64,000 nucleotides of DNA from assembly GCA_014529385.2 (NCBI GenBank), contig CM043944.1, positions 69,922,895 to 69,986,894 on the forward strand, read 5' to 3'. Made by a program: the position numbers and the translations under genes. The DNA comes from Adiantum capillus-veneris (lineage: Eukaryota > Streptophyta > Polypodiopsida > Polypodiales > Pteridaceae). Shown here one piece after another: positions 1 through 10,784 of the stretch; the first letter of the stretch is position 1; each line of letters opens with the position of its first letter. The notes below the pieces were generated by a model. It had not been told where the DNA came from. It searched no databases and saw nothing but the letters and a program-made list of their open reading frames with translations.

Positions 1-1089
1 GCTCTTGATGTGTTCATGTGCACCTCAAAATTGATTCATGATGCATTGTTAGCTCTTCACAAGTGTTATGCCCAGAATTGGATAGTGGACTCAGGTGCTA
101 GCTTTCATGTGACTCCTTATAAGGAGTGGTTCTCCACATATACTTCTACACATGGTACAATGAAAATGGGTATTTCTTATAAGCTTAATATATATGATAT
201 TGGGGCCATAAAACTTTGTATGCATAATGGAACCGAGTTTATGCTATAAAGTGTCAGACATGTACCCAAATTGACAAAGAGTTTGATGTCCATCGGGAAA
301 CTAGACAATTTGGGTTACACTACTATTTTTGCACATGGTTCTTGGATAATCAAAAAGGAAACTTGGTTATGCTTAAAGGCTAGAACTCTAGCTCATTGTA
401 TCCCCTATATGTCTCTTCAGTGAAAGAGACTTCTATTTGTGTATCCGAGCTACCGTCTTCAAAGTTGTGTCATAGTCGAGTAGGACACATGAGTCAAAAA
501 GGAATGAAGGTATTGCAGCGTTGTGGTTATATCCCCGTGTTAGATTACTCTAAGTTTTCTTTATGTGAGCATTGCATTTATGGAAATCATACTAGTTTGA
601 CCTCAATGCCTTTAGACAAGGAGTTAGGAGGCCCTCTAGATCTTATTCATAGCAACTTATGTGGACCTATATATGTTAAGTCTCTGGGGGGGCACTATAC
701 TTTCTAACATTCACAGATGATTCTACTAGGAAGGTGCTAATGTCTTTCAAAAGTTCTTAGCAATGGTAGAAAATCAATTAGGTAGAAAGCTTAAAGCTTT
801 ACAAATTGACAATGGAGGCAAGTCTATCTCCTCTTAGCTCAAGAACTTCTACAGTAAACGAGGCATTACGAGACAGTTCACCACGCCCTTACACACCATC
901 TCCTCACAACATTGTGGCAGAAAGGATGAATAGGACTAACCAAAAATAGGTCACTTCTATATTGTCTATGGCCACTTTATTTTAGGAGTTTTGTGGCAAA
1001 ACTGTTATGACATTTGTTTACTTGATAAACCCGATCACCTAGCACACCACTAAGGTATAAGATTTTGCAGGAGATGTGGACATGAAAAC
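1..1089 (+). pseudogene. Copia-1 pol fragment: protease, GAG-pre-integrase, integrase
   Basis: Three frames carry successive Copia polyprotein domains. The retropepsin core WIVDSGASFHVT lies near 79-115. A GAG-pre-integrase domain with the H-x3-H, C-x2-C pattern (LCHSRVGHMSQKG then CEHC) lies near 460-590. The start of the integrase core (DLIHSNLCGPIYVKS) lies near 637-690. From 720 to 1089 integrase-like residues continue through several stops and frameshifts, down to the YKILQEMWT segment just before 1089. The order protease, integrase is that of Copia. The window cuts off the 5' end and the minus-strand Copia-2 LTR interrupts the 3' end. It cannot make a working polyprotein. Confidence 0.85.
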
Positions 1090-1283
1090 TGTTGGAAATA
1101 GGGTTGCAGGGAAACACACACAGCTTGGAGAAGATGAAGACACTCAAGGCACACAAAAGAGAGTGTATTGCTTACTGCACAAATGAAAGATATGTTAACC
1201 CTAGAACCTCCTAGTGAGGGAAAAAATTCCCCGATGGATCTAAGTGTGTTCACACACATCACTACCACATATATATGGAGACA
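1090..1283 (-). repeat. Probable 3' LTR of Copia-2 (short or deleted)
   Basis: On the minus strand this begins TGTCTCC directly after a purine run (CCCAGGGGGAA, plus-strand 1285-1297) and ends TTTCCAACA. The TG/CA termini and the preceding polypurine tract are those of a 3' LTR. At about 194 bp it is short for Copia, so it may be internally deleted. There is no second copy in the window to confirm its ends. Confidence 0.5.
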
Positions 1284-1329
1284 AATTCCCCCTGGGAGTG
1301 ATGTGGTGAACGAGGGTTGGTACCTAGTG

Positions 1330-2125
1330 TAAAGGGAAGTGCCATGCTTGAAGAACATGATCAATCCACAAAGGGGTGTAAGCCCAAGCTTTGCGGAAAG
1401 CTTTGCACTTCTCATGAGGCAACACCTTAGGCAATTCCTTTGTGAAAAGATCTACAAGGTTATCATTTGTTGGCACATAATCCAAGTTGAACTCTTGTGC
1501 TGAAAGTCTCTCTCTCTAACATAGTGGTAATGCACCTCATGTGATTTGTGCGAGCATGAAAAATTGGGTTCCTTGCAACTACCAATGTGTTATGATTGTC
1601 AGTGTAGATGATGTTGGGCAGCGTCGTGGCCAACACCCAAATGCCCCATAAGGCATCTGAGCCATACACACTCAACCATAGTTGTGAGGACTGCCCTTTA
1701 AACCTCACAATTGGAAGTGGCCACATTAGGTTGCTTCTTGCTCAACCATGATATGCATGAACTTCCAAGCATGAAACAAAAACCACTCATGGACACTCAC
1801 ATGTCATAACACCTAACCCAATCTGAGTCCAAAAAAGCATGTAAATATGGCGGCAATGATCTCCCCTTGGGATAAAACAACCCAAGATGTGAAGTGCCAC
1901 TCAAGTAGCAAAAACTCCTCTTGACAATCTACCAATGCTTAGACCCTAGGCTATACATAAATCTATTGACATGTGAGACTGAAATCTGAATATTGAGCCT
2001 CGTATTGCATACATAAATAAGCCATCCAAAAATAGTTTGATAAATAATGACATGGACATGATGATCAGCATCATGAAGACTCAATTTCAAACCTAATTCC
2101 ATGGGAGTAGTAATAGGTTTGCAGC
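1330..2125 (-). pseudogene. Copia-2 RT tail and RNase H, broken
   Basis: The minus strand encodes the end of a Copia RVT_2 domain (CKPITTPMELGLKLSL, then a YQTIFGWLIYVCNTRLNI segment) near 1935-2125. It is followed, after stops, by RNase H residues (YTDNHNTLVVARNPIFHARTNH) near 1540-1610. A C-terminal segment VPTNDNLVDLFTKELP lies near 1430-1480. The reading frame changes at least twice. Most of RT, including the catalytic YxDD region, is absent because the preceding segment joins directly to GAG-pre-integrase sequence. Confidence 0.8.
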
Positions 2126-2348
2126 CAAAATGTGCATGGCAAAGTTTTTCATTTGAAACAGCCTTTGAAGCCACAACTACATTTGTAAAATTCCACCCAC
2201 ACTTTTCATACAAACTGAGCTTATACAACCCACGGTAGAAAATGCCAGATGCAAAAATTTCATCACCAAAACTCACATCATGAATCGTACATTTGTCATC
2301 CACAAATTTCATAACAAGGCCAAGTCTAGCAAGTGCAGATATTAACAA
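2126..2348 (-). pseudogene. Copia-2 GAG-pre-integrase region fused to the RT tail
   Basis: The segment LARLGLVMKFVDDKCTIHD followed by GLYKLSLYEKC and LCHAHFG is the stretch between Copia protease and integrase. It then runs without a stop into CKPITTPMEL, which belongs near the end of RT. The in-frame junction shows a deletion of the whole integrase and most of RT, probably over 1.5 kb judged by normal Copia layout. Confidence 0.8.
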
Positions 2349-2415
2349 AAGGTTCTTTTTATCCTAGGTACATAAAGTGCATCAACAAGTGTGAAAAAAT
2401 TGCCATTTGCAGCAG

Positions 2416-3475
2416 TCAACACAAACTTTCCAACTCCCTGGATCGGATAAGAGGCATTGTTGGCACAAATGTCCGTACTCTTATGAGAGATAGACTAGAG
2501 AGAGGTAAACAAGTCACGATGTGAGGTAATGTGCTTTGTAGCACCGCTATCAAAGTACCACACATGTGAATCTGCAGCAATTGACATACATGCATCATGA
2601 ACAGAAGGATCATAAGTGCACTCTGCACTAAATGCCCACATTGCATCTACATCACCATCACAATCTCCTTTCACTAAAGATTCTACAATAGATGCACTTG
2701 TAGTGGAATTAGCCTCTTTATTCTTGTCCTCTTTTGCCTTCAATTTAGTACACTCCTTGATCAAGTGATCATTAGCTTTGCAATAATGGCAAAGCATTCT
2801 CTTTCTTCCCTTTCCACAAAAATTCATAGACAAGGTGCTTCCAATAGAAGCATTAGGAACAAGTAATTTGCCACCCGCTGAAGAACCATGAGAAGTGGCC
2901 ATACTGCTGTTGCCACCTTTTCTTTGAGAAACAATAAAATCATGTTCAACTGCACGATGTTTAGCCCTGTTCTTTCTTGAAAAAACTCTTGCAATAGCAA
3001 TGTCAATAATGCATCAACCTTGAAAACATCAAGATTTCCTTGGGTCATAAGTCTCCAAGTACTAGCAAGTCTTGTAAGAATCTGGCAAAGCATCAAGAAT
3101 AGTCTACACAAGGAAACTGTTAGAAATGACTTCGCCTTGCACAAATGAGTTTCTCATTAATATCCTTGATGCCATCAAGGAAGTTTTTCCTCATGCATAA
3201 TTTTTTACTCCAACTCTTTACGCAGGAATGCAATTTAGCCTCATTACGACTTGCATAAAGACCGCCAAAATATCCCAAGCCTGTTTAGCTTATTTAATTG
3301 AGCAAATGTGAGGAATTCCTTGCATTGTTACAGGTTCTATTGTAAGAGTTGCAAGACAAGAACGGCGGCCATGCCCCACCACTGCAACAAAAGGATGCCA
3401 CCAAGTCGAGTGACCATGCCACGGCCGTTTGATTGTTGATCTACAGAGGCGACGCAAAGATACCCGGGTCTTCAA
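2416..3475 (-). pseudogene. Copia-2 gag, zinc knuckle and protease
   Basis: The minus strand between 3475 and about 2824 gives broken gag (UBN2-type) sequence in several frames. The 2495-2902 frame holds a CCHC zinc knuckle, CHYCKANDHLIKEC, and then the protease core WYFDSGATKHITSHRDLF. Protease-like sequence continues in another frame to about 2416. Both the zinc knuckle cysteines and the DSGA catalytic triad are intact, but the frames are disconnected, so the gene is dead. The 5' untranslated part is probably 3480-3585. Confidence 0.75.
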
Positions 3476-3585
3476 AGCCCTCTTAAGAGAGAGGAGGGAG
3501 GAATACCTCTTCTAGTTTCCAAAAATGGAGGGGAGGGGGACAAGAGGGGCAATGCAGAAGAGAGAGGGCCACAGCCAAGGTCCCC

Positions 3586-3838
3586 TATGTTGGTATACTT
3601 GCAATGCCCACCTCTCTCAATTTTGCCACCACAATATATGTTGCACAATTTGTAAGGCCCCCATATGAGGAGAAGCCAATGGTGCACATATATTTGGTGG
3701 ATTCCAACTTTGCACACTGATGAGTCTTTTTATTTGCCAAAATATTTCTTTTTGCTGAAATGTATTGACCGAACAACGATCGGAAGACAATCGGAAAACA
3801 ACCATCCAATGGTCGGTGGTCCGTGGTCTTTTGCTGGA
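3586..3838 (+). repeat. 5' part of a Copia-A family LTR
   Basis: The sequence starts TGTTGGTATACTTGCAATGC and matches the first part of the intact LTR at 26813-27433 over most of its length, with one extra block near 3657-3715. It stops about 250 bp in and joins Copia RT-connection sequence instead of the rest of the LTR. Confidence 0.8.
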
Positions 3839-4176
3839 ATATATGCCTTAGACTCTTCTCAGATACAATGAATATTCTAAGGCATATAGATCTATGATCT
3901 AGAGGCAAAGGAAATACTCACCAATCGGGATGTGGTATTTGAAGAAGGACCACATGCGGTGGAGAAACCAGGTTCGTCCACTTTCTCATCAAATGAAGAA
4001 ATAACTCACCATGTGCCAGCCAAAGTCAAGTAAAAAATCAAGACGAGGAGTTGTCTAATGATGACAAATCAAATAAATCTAACCAACCTATTGCAACATC
4101 ACAAGAAAAGCCACTATCAAAGTGGGCTCAATAGCTTTTTGACGTTGGAAGCCCTCAAGTTTACAATCCTCATGAA
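3839..4176 (+). pseudogene. Copia-A family RT-connection fragment
   Basis: This is a close relative of 24831-25150. Both read through the Copia segment GYNEYSKAYRS then VVFEEGPHAVEKPG then FSSNEEITHHV, which precedes the RVT_2 domain. A stop follows shortly after, and the coding similarity ends where the minus-strand LTR starts at 4177. With the LTR piece before it, this forms a deletion derivative in which LTR and RT-connection region are directly fused. Confidence 0.75.
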
Positions 4177-4612
4177 TGTTGGGTTAGGGTGGATCATTGA
4201 TACTAGCATTCATGGTGTTAATACATGCCAATGACAATGTTAAATACACAATAGAGTATGCAATGGAGATAGAGTAGAGTGTAGGCAAAACTAGATTGAT
4301 TGATTGAACAAAGAGTGTGTACAAAGTGCTCATTATATAAAACTGGCTAAGGCATCTCATATGGCATCATTGACGACATCATACAAGGCTTCCAAATGAG
4401 CCTATACAACTTTCAAACTCATGGGTGACCTTTCAGGCCACTTTAGGGGTCCATTAACTAACTCTACTCCACACCCTCTAGTAATGACCCCCATGGGTAT
4501 CCACACCCTTGAGTACCTTTTCCACATGCTATCACATGGTTATGTGTCACATATGCGTCCCAATAGGATAGAGGAAATACACACCAACATAGGACAAAGC
4601 TCACACCTTACA
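4177..4612 (-). repeat. LTR of an unidentified retrotransposon, minus strand
   Basis: Read on the minus strand this begins TGTAAGGTGTGAGC and ends CTAACCCAACA, giving TG...CA ends about 436 bp apart. Immediately upstream on that strand is a purine tract (CTAAAGGGGAGGA, plus-strand 4613-4627), as expected for a 3' LTR. No second LTR copy was found in the window, so the ends rest on these signals only. Confidence 0.55.
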
Positions 4613-5500
4613 ATCCTCCCCTTTAGGTTTTGACTATGACAATAGAAAATAGCTACACCAATCCAGGCTGACCGTCGTCCCCAATCCAAAGGACCATCTC
4701 CAATTCAGGAGACAACTTATGATAAACAATCCAATCTAGGAGCACAACTCCAATCCAAGAGTTGAACACACAGCTCTAGTCCAAGAGTTTGCAAAATTTT
4801 TATTGCCATAGCTTCATTGTTTATCCTCCTCCACTCCTACTTCTTTGTCTTCTGACTCTGCTACGTGCACCATCTTAATGTTGTTGGTGCCATGGTTGAT
4901 GTCGTAGCTTGCTCAAGAGCTTTATTGAATGGAAATATGAAGAGAGTAACACTAATGAAAAATCAAAAAATGAAAAACTAGATGCAATGTAGTTTGATGG
5001 TGGTCCTCCCCTTGCAAATGCTTTTTCTTTTTTTCTCTCCCAATGTGCCTTGGAGTGGTCTTAGCATTTGTATATTTAGCCCAAAGCCAGTGGCTATACT
5101 TTGTGCAAGTGCATATGATAAAATGCTTAATGATGGATGTGTAGACATACATTGCTTTTGTCATTTTTCTCGGATGCAAAAAGATTTTACTTGAATTACA
5201 ATGTTTTAATGAGAGAAAAATTTCTTTGAAGCTTAAGAGAGGCTGGGAGTTCAAGGGAAACTTGCTTCTTTTGAAGCTTGAGCAGAAATTTTCCCCAAAT
5301 TTGAAGCCGTGGATCTTCTTTGAAGGCCTTTGAGGAATCCTCAATGAAGCCTTTTGAATATTTTACCTTGATGCTCGAAGGATAAACTTTAAGCTTGAGG
5401 TTGCCTTGGAGTCCGCGTTTGCTTGTAGCTACTGATTTTCGGGCCAAGGCTTTGATGTGGGTGTGACTGGCCACCGAGGTGTGGTCTTAGCTCACTCTCT
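4613..5500 (-). other. Internal sequence before the 4177-4612 LTR, no domain recognised
   Basis: If the LTR is real, this is the 3' internal region of the same minus-strand element. Two open frames of 92 and 130 codons lie between 4952 and 5474 on the minus strand, rich in Lys, Ser and Phe, but no known domain is visible. It may be noncoding. Confidence 0.35.
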
Positions 5501-5524
5501 TGCCTGTGGAAATGTGCTCCTACA

Positions 5525-5548
5525 GGGGGGGGGGGGGGGGGGGGGGGG
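5525..5548. repeat. G24 homopolymer
   Basis: An uninterrupted run of 24 G. A similar G30 forms the polypurine tract of Copia-A at 26783-26812, but no LTR can be recognised beside this one. Exact length is unreliable in sequencing. Confidence 0.9.
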
Positions 5549-5900
5549 TTGAGTCTCAGGCTTTCAAGCCTCGTGGGAAGGAGGTTTCGATGAGGCCGGG
5601 CAACGCAGGCAGAGTGGTCGCAGCAGGCAGGGCCCTGGGCAGGTGCGGTGTCATGCTGTGGCAGGTACGTAGTGTGAAATAAGAAAATTTACCTCACTTT
5701 TGACACTTCTCAATGCATGGAAGGAAAAGCAATAATGTACATATTGTGATAGATGCTAAAACGGCTACTAAGGTTGTTGCCATGTACATACCTATATGGG
5801 AAGTTATGGCCCTGGATATTGCATCATTGCATGTTTTTCCACTTGGTAACATGATTTATTTGGTTTGACAATGTTCATATGTTTTATAGTGGCACACTCA

Positions 5901-6154
5901 TCTCGCCTACAAAGGTTGATGCACGTAAAAACTGCCAAAAATAGTAGCTCATAGTGTCGTCATAAAATTGCATTAAAAGTGACCCAAAATGAAAAACTGA
6001 TGCATATCTATGCTTTTTATGCATAGATCTCGCCTACAAAGGTTGATGCGGGTAAAAACTGCCAAAAATAGTAGCTCACAGGTGTCGTCGTAAAATTGCA
6101 TTAAAAGTGACCCAAAATGAAAAACTGATGCATATCTATGCTTTTTATGCATAT
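5901..6154. repeat. Two-copy tandem repeat, 127-bp unit
   Basis: Unit 1 (5901-6027) and unit 2 (6028-6154) both start TCTCGCCTACAAAGGTTGATG and end with the palindromic-looking GCATATCTATGCTTTTTATGCATA. They differ at only a few positions. They lie upstream of the Gypsy-1 primer site and could be part of its LTR. Confidence 0.9.
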
Positions 6155-6934
6155 GTGAGCGATCCCACAAATTTACGGATTTTTTTTTACTTGATTGGGG
6201 ATTTTCACATAAAAATGGCCTTTTTTGGGTTCAAAATGGGTCAAAAATAACCTAGTTTTGGTCAAAATTGGCAAAAATGCCAAAAATTGACACATCAGTT
6301 GAGAATCCAGTGGGGAAGAGAGATAGGCTACTTTTTAGTGGAAAAAAACCTTCAATTTATCACTATTGCGCAATATCTTCCATGGTTGCTCGCAGTCTCG
6401 CCTCTTCGCAATCTTGTATGTGAGAGCTTGTGAGGGAGTGAATTAAGGTCTCGCCTGATCAAAATGGTGTGTGGACTTCAATATAGAAGCTCTTGAATCT
6501 CTCAAAAATCAGAAAATGGTCACCAAGAAGGTGGAAGTTCGTGTATTCCTTTTAACTATTTGATGTTATGACTATGCAATTAGGTGCGAGGCTACATGAT
6601 TGGGGTTTTGATTAGTTTGGTGCTTGTATGAGCATTGAGGTTTCATGGATGAAAGTTTAGAGTTTTTAATTGATCTTTTTTACTAGAATTGAAAGTGATC
6701 CTGGTGATCCTCTCATCATAATATCGATTACAAAAACAAGCAGCCTCCAAGCACAATAGGAAAGAGGTTTTGTGACCTTTCCATCACAAATGCTCTTAGA
6801 CTTTACACCAACTTTTGGAAGAGGGTTGGTGATTCTCCATAAAAAAATTTCCACAAAGTGTTTGTGATTTTCATCACGAACTCTCACAGCCATAGGTTCC
6901 GCACCTTCCCACCTAGACCACACACATTCCAACA
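6155..6934 (+). repeat. Probable 3' portion of the Gypsy-1 5' LTR and leader
   Basis: The stretch has no gene. It ends in CCAACA at 6934, five bases before a primer-binding-site motif, which is where an LTR should end. The LTR start could not be placed because no second copy is present. The segment near 6180-6300 is a low-complexity series of AAAAATGG/GGTCAAAA repeats. Confidence 0.4.
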
Positions 6935-6938
6935 TTTT

Positions 6939-6958
6939 TGGTGAACCCGACGCGAAAC
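6939..6958 (+). promoter_or_regulatory. Primer-binding site of Gypsy-1
   Basis: TGGTGAACCCGACGCGAAAC follows the end of an LTR-like sequence (ACA) and precedes gag. The same motif follows the 5' LTRs of elements M (16487) and N (minus, 22201-22220). A TGG start is expected for pairing with a tRNA CCA end. I could not assign the tRNA. Confidence 0.7.
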
Positions 6959-7040
6959 ATTTGGGGTGGAGGTTCAAAAATGTACTTTCAAAGGTTTAAG
7001 TATAAATAATTAAATATATGGATTAGCAAGACAACAAGGC

Positions 7041-8087
7041 ATGTGTTTTGATCAAGGCACAATGCAAATGTTTCAAATATTTTCTATGGTAATGCAACAA
7101 CAACATGATGCAGAAAAAAGGGAGGTGTCAGCAATCAAATCCCTTCAAGCTATTGTGAACAAAATGGACCAATTTGAAGGAAAAGATGTCACAAAGTTTC
7201 CTTGTGTTTATGTAAAGGAGATGGAGCTACAATGGGTTCCAGAGGTGGACATGATTCGTAGTTCTGAGCTTGTTGTGGTTCCCCAGATTAGAGACCATGT
7301 AAGGGCAATCAGGGAGGAGCATGGAGGAGATTAGGAGCAATTCAAATTAGCCCTAAAGGAGGAATACTTCATGGAAGACTCTGAAAGGGTTACAAAAAGG
7401 ACTTTCTTGGAATGGAGTGCAAAGCCAAAAGAAGGACTTTCCATCACCATATGCAGTAGCGTCAGCCAAAAAGGGGAAGGTAACTAAATAGATATTACAT
7501 GAAGTTGGTGATTGCATACTCCATACAAGATGTTGGGATGAACCTGTGCATTCTTTATCAGTGCATTCCTATCTTGCAAAATGCTATAATAATGAAGCAA
7601 TTTTGGAAGAGAAGCATAGATGTGAGAATGGAGATGCCGGTCCTTCTACTTCAAAGAGGGTTACAAGAGCCGGAGGAAGAATGGATCCAGGACCTTCTTA
7701 TGAGGCTCCACACAGGTGTCTCCTCCTCCTGAGATTCCTATGGAGGAAGCATGTGCAAGGAAGAAGAAAGAGCAAGGAAAAGTGAAGGCAAAAGGTCTTA
7801 CATACAAACTACAATTTGACATTAAATCTGCCACAAACTTAAAGCACGTAGTGTAGGAAAGGATATTGAACAGTAAAATTGAGTTTACCTTGGGTGAAGT
7901 TCTTGGCATAGCTAAACGCAAGTTTCGTGAAGAAATTATAGATATCATAAAAAGAAAGAGGAAAACTCTCACTGAGTCTATTCCTCCACAGTCTGAGGGT
8001 GAAGGGAAGTCACTTAAGGCACATGGGATACATGTCCAAGAGAGTGATTGTGATGACAGTGTGGTAGGATGCTACCAGTCTTCTTGA
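7041..8087 (+). pseudogene. Gypsy-1 gag, broken
   Basis: Frames at 7041-7334, 7499-7785 and 7866-8087 are rich in Lys/Glu/Gln, with a Gln-rich helical start (MFQIFSMVMQQQHDAEKREV). They sit between the primer site and the protease, where gag belongs. No zinc knuckle is visible. At least three frameshifts or stops break the gene. Assignment to gag is mainly by position. Confidence 0.55.
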
Positions 8088-8159
8088 AGAGATGCACATG
8101 CTAGATTTACAAATGATGAAAGCCACTACTCCAAAAGTCATTGGGCAAGAGCTACAACA

Positions 8160-8651
8160 AAAACTTTAGTCAAGGTGGGTGATCTTGAGGAGCCATATGT
8201 TGCATTGATAGAGCATGGCTCTAAAATCAATCTTATGTCCAAGAGTCTTTACGTGAAGGGCAAGTGGCCGATAGATACAAACCATGGGTAGATGATTAGA
8301 GCTGCAAATAACTTGTCAAGAGATCTGTATGGGGCTTGTCCAAATGTGAAAGTGACAATTGGTAATGTAAAAGACGAGAAAAACTTCTTTGTGTACGAGA
8401 TGTCTACCTATCCTCTTATCCTTGGACAGCCATACATAATAGCCGTTTGCATGGAAACAAAGGTCTTGGATGATGGTTCTGCTTATGCTAGGGTAAAGAG
8501 CAAAGATGGAAAGCGAGCTGTGCAATTTTTGACTATGTTTGTGAATCACGAGAGGAACCTTGATAGTCTTCAAGAGTATCTTCTACCAAAATCAAACAAA
8601 GAGTTCAAAGTGTACTGGGATACAAGGGGTTTTGTCCATGTACCATTGTAA
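8160..8651 (+). pseudogene. Gypsy-1 aspartic protease, catalytic Asp replaced
   Basis: The retropepsin-like frame reads YVALIEHGSKINLMSKSLY near 8195-8250, then KVTIGNVKDEKNFFVYEM, YPLILGQPYI and ETKVLDDGSAYARVKS to 8651. In this Gypsy family the active site is expected as D-x-G-S. Here the Asp codon is a Glu codon (8211-8213), which should abolish activity. A TAG at 8289-8291 also interrupts the frame. The stop at 8649-8651 ends the last open part. Confidence 0.7.
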
Positions 8652-8699
8652 AGCGGGAGTGCAATGATACAACAAGAAAAAGATTATTGCCTGATCTTG

Positions 8700-9230
8700 C
8701 TTTTTCTATAGGTTTCCAGGGATTAACAAAGCATGGGTTGGTATTGTTTTATGCTTGAGGATATGAAAAGAAGTGCATGACAATATGTATATAATGTACA
8801 AAAATACATGAAGGAAAATGGTTTCATAGAGGATAGTGAATGCATTACAGGTTTCTTTGAACAAGTTTCTCATGTAGATACTATGCTTGAGCTTGAGACT
8901 ATAATGGACTCTAGTATGCAAGATGGAACCCACGTTGTGGAAGTATGCTCTATGGAAATGTATGATGTGATTGAGGCTTTTGAAGATCAAAAAGATTTCA
9001 ATACTAATGAAGGATCGAAAGTGTGTATGGAGACCAAGTACAAAATGATGGCAAATAAAGTGAGGCCAGTGGCCTTACCTTTACCATCAGATTGCAGGTG
9101 AAAGCTAAAGCAAGATTCTTTGCAGCCAAATCTCAAGGATCCAACTGGACAAAAGTTCACAATGGAATCCCTAAAAGAGATAGAAGTTGGCTGTGAGGAG
9201 TTTTTAACAGAAGAAGAGAAGAAGTGTGTT
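8700..9230 (+). pseudogene. Gypsy-1 linker between protease and RT
   Basis: The frame 8808-9101 (97 codons, acidic, Met/Glu-rich) and the next stretch VGCEEFLTEEEKKCVKEML lead into the RT. No catalytic motif is present and none is expected in the connection region. Stops at 9099-9101 and 9250 break it. Confidence 0.5.
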
Positions 9231-9960
9231 AAAGAAATGCTTTTAAGATAGGGTAAGGCTTTTGCTTTCCAGCCGCATGAGATAGGGTGTGTTGATCCTA
9301 GTGTTGTTGCACCTATGGTGATCTTCACTATCCCTCATGTACCTTGGAATCTATGTCCAATCCCGGTTCCAAAATCACATTTACCAAAATTAGTAGAACT
9401 ACTCAATGAAAAGATTAGCATGGGTATTTTGGAGCTTTCTTGTGCGCCATATTCAAACAAGTGGTTCATTGTGCCTCAGAAGAATGGATCTTTGTGGTTC
9501 ATAGAAGATAAGCAACCCGTAAACAAGGTTACCATCAGGAATGTGGGTACAGGACCAATAGTTGATGAATTTATAGAGGCGTTTGCAGGAAGGTCAATTT
9601 ACTCAATGTGGGATCTCTATTCAGGGGAAGATCAATTTTAGCTAGATGTCGAGAGTAGAGATCTATAAACTATGAAAACACCTTTGGGGCTGGTAAGGAT
9701 GTGTACCTTACCTCAAGGAGAAATGAATTCAGTTGCACATACGATGAATGGGATGAACAAGGTTCTACGTGACTTCACACCTCAAATCACAATGCCATTT
9801 CTTGATGATGTGCCTATCAAAGGATCTGAAGACAAAGACAAAGATGAAGCTACAGATTCAAGGGGGTGCTGTAAGTTTGTTACAGACCATATCAAAGACT
9901 GTGAGAAGATTTTTTCAAGGTTGTAAGAAGTTCATCTTACCCTGTCAAGAAAAAAATTTG
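9231..9960 (+). pseudogene. Gypsy-1 reverse transcriptase
   Basis: RT segments appear in order: VPWNLCPIPVPKSHLPKLVE near 9340-9400, GILELSCAPYSNKWFIVPQK near 9425-9480, a MWDLYSG block near 9607-9627, then MKTPLGLVRMCTLPQGEMNS near 9672-9730, and the catalytic-site segment MPFLDDVPIKG near 9790-9825. The FLDD motif keeps both aspartates. Stops at 9639-9641 and near 9668, and a later frameshift, inactivate it. Confidence 0.8.
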
Positions 9961-10159
9961 TATTTGGGATTAATGAAGTGTTGATTGTGGGGCATATGTG
10001 TGGTCCTTATGGTAGAAGGCCTTGTCCAAAAAAGATGGATGCGATCAAAAACATGAAAGAAACATGCATAAATTTCACTGAAGTTTAAAGATTTTTAGGT
10101 GCTTGTGTCTTCTATCTTATTTGGATACCACATTATGCACATGTAGCAGATCTCCATTA

Positions 10160-10742
10160 TAGGTTGTTAAGAAAGAATTAGAAGAGCACACAAAAAGCCA
10201 TGAGGAAGCTAAAGGAGCTACTTCTTTCATCACCAACCTTGAGTCATTGTGACTGCAGACACGAGTCCTACAAGGATAGGATGGGAAGTAGGGCAAGATG
10301 ATGATGAAGGAAAAAGGTATGTAGTAATATTTGGAGCCAAGATTCTGAGTTCTCACCATCAAGATTATGTGCAAGTAAAAAGGGATCTATGGGGGGTGGT
10401 TACAGCATTGAGGTGTGACAAGGAGTACTTGATAGGGGCACCACTGGTTGTGGAAATTGATTGTTTTCCTCTTCTTGGAATGATTACAAATTGTTCAAAC
10501 ATGACATTGCTATGTTGCAATGGATAGCCTACATAAAGTCCTTGAATCTTGAGTTCAAGCATATCGCAAGGAAGGACAACCCAATGGCAGATATGCTATC
10601 TAAGGCAAGGTATGAGGATGAACAGGACATGATTGTTGAGGGAGATGATGTAGGCACAAAGTTTTACACTATTGCTCATGGAAAGAATCATCATGCATGT
10701 TTTGTGTCTTCAATTGAGTCCTTTTTCAAAGGAGCTATGTGA
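10160..10742 (+). pseudogene. Gypsy-1 RNase H
   Basis: Segments typical of the Gypsy RNase H domain are seen: VTADTSPTRIGWEVGQ near 10245-10290, RYVVIFGAKILSS near 10315-10355, VVEIDCFPLLGMI near 10444-10483, and LEFKHIARKDNPMADMLSK near 10547-10605. A frameshift lies near 10480. The domain ends at 10742 and the foreign LTR begins within about 50 bp. Confidence 0.75.
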
Positions 10743-10784
10743 GGGTGAATGGCTCTTGATAGGTCGCTTCTTTGAGACTTTTTT

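Larger units (their letters stand above)
1090..3480 (-). mobile_element. Copia-2, internally deleted Copia retrotransposon
   Basis: Read on the minus strand from 3480 to 1090, this holds gag, a zinc knuckle, a protease, a GAG-pre-integrase domain, the end of RT, RNase H, a purine tract and a short LTR. The integrase and most of the RT are missing through one internal deletion near 2122-2125. The left end is sharp: the LTR-like terminus beginning TGTTGGAAA follows the last recognisable Copia-1 integrase residues at 1089, so Copia-2 appears to have inserted into Copia-1. The right end, its 5' side, has no matching LTR; it stops near 3480-3585 next to an unrelated plus-oriented LTR. This is a dead, partial element. 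Confidence 0.8.
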
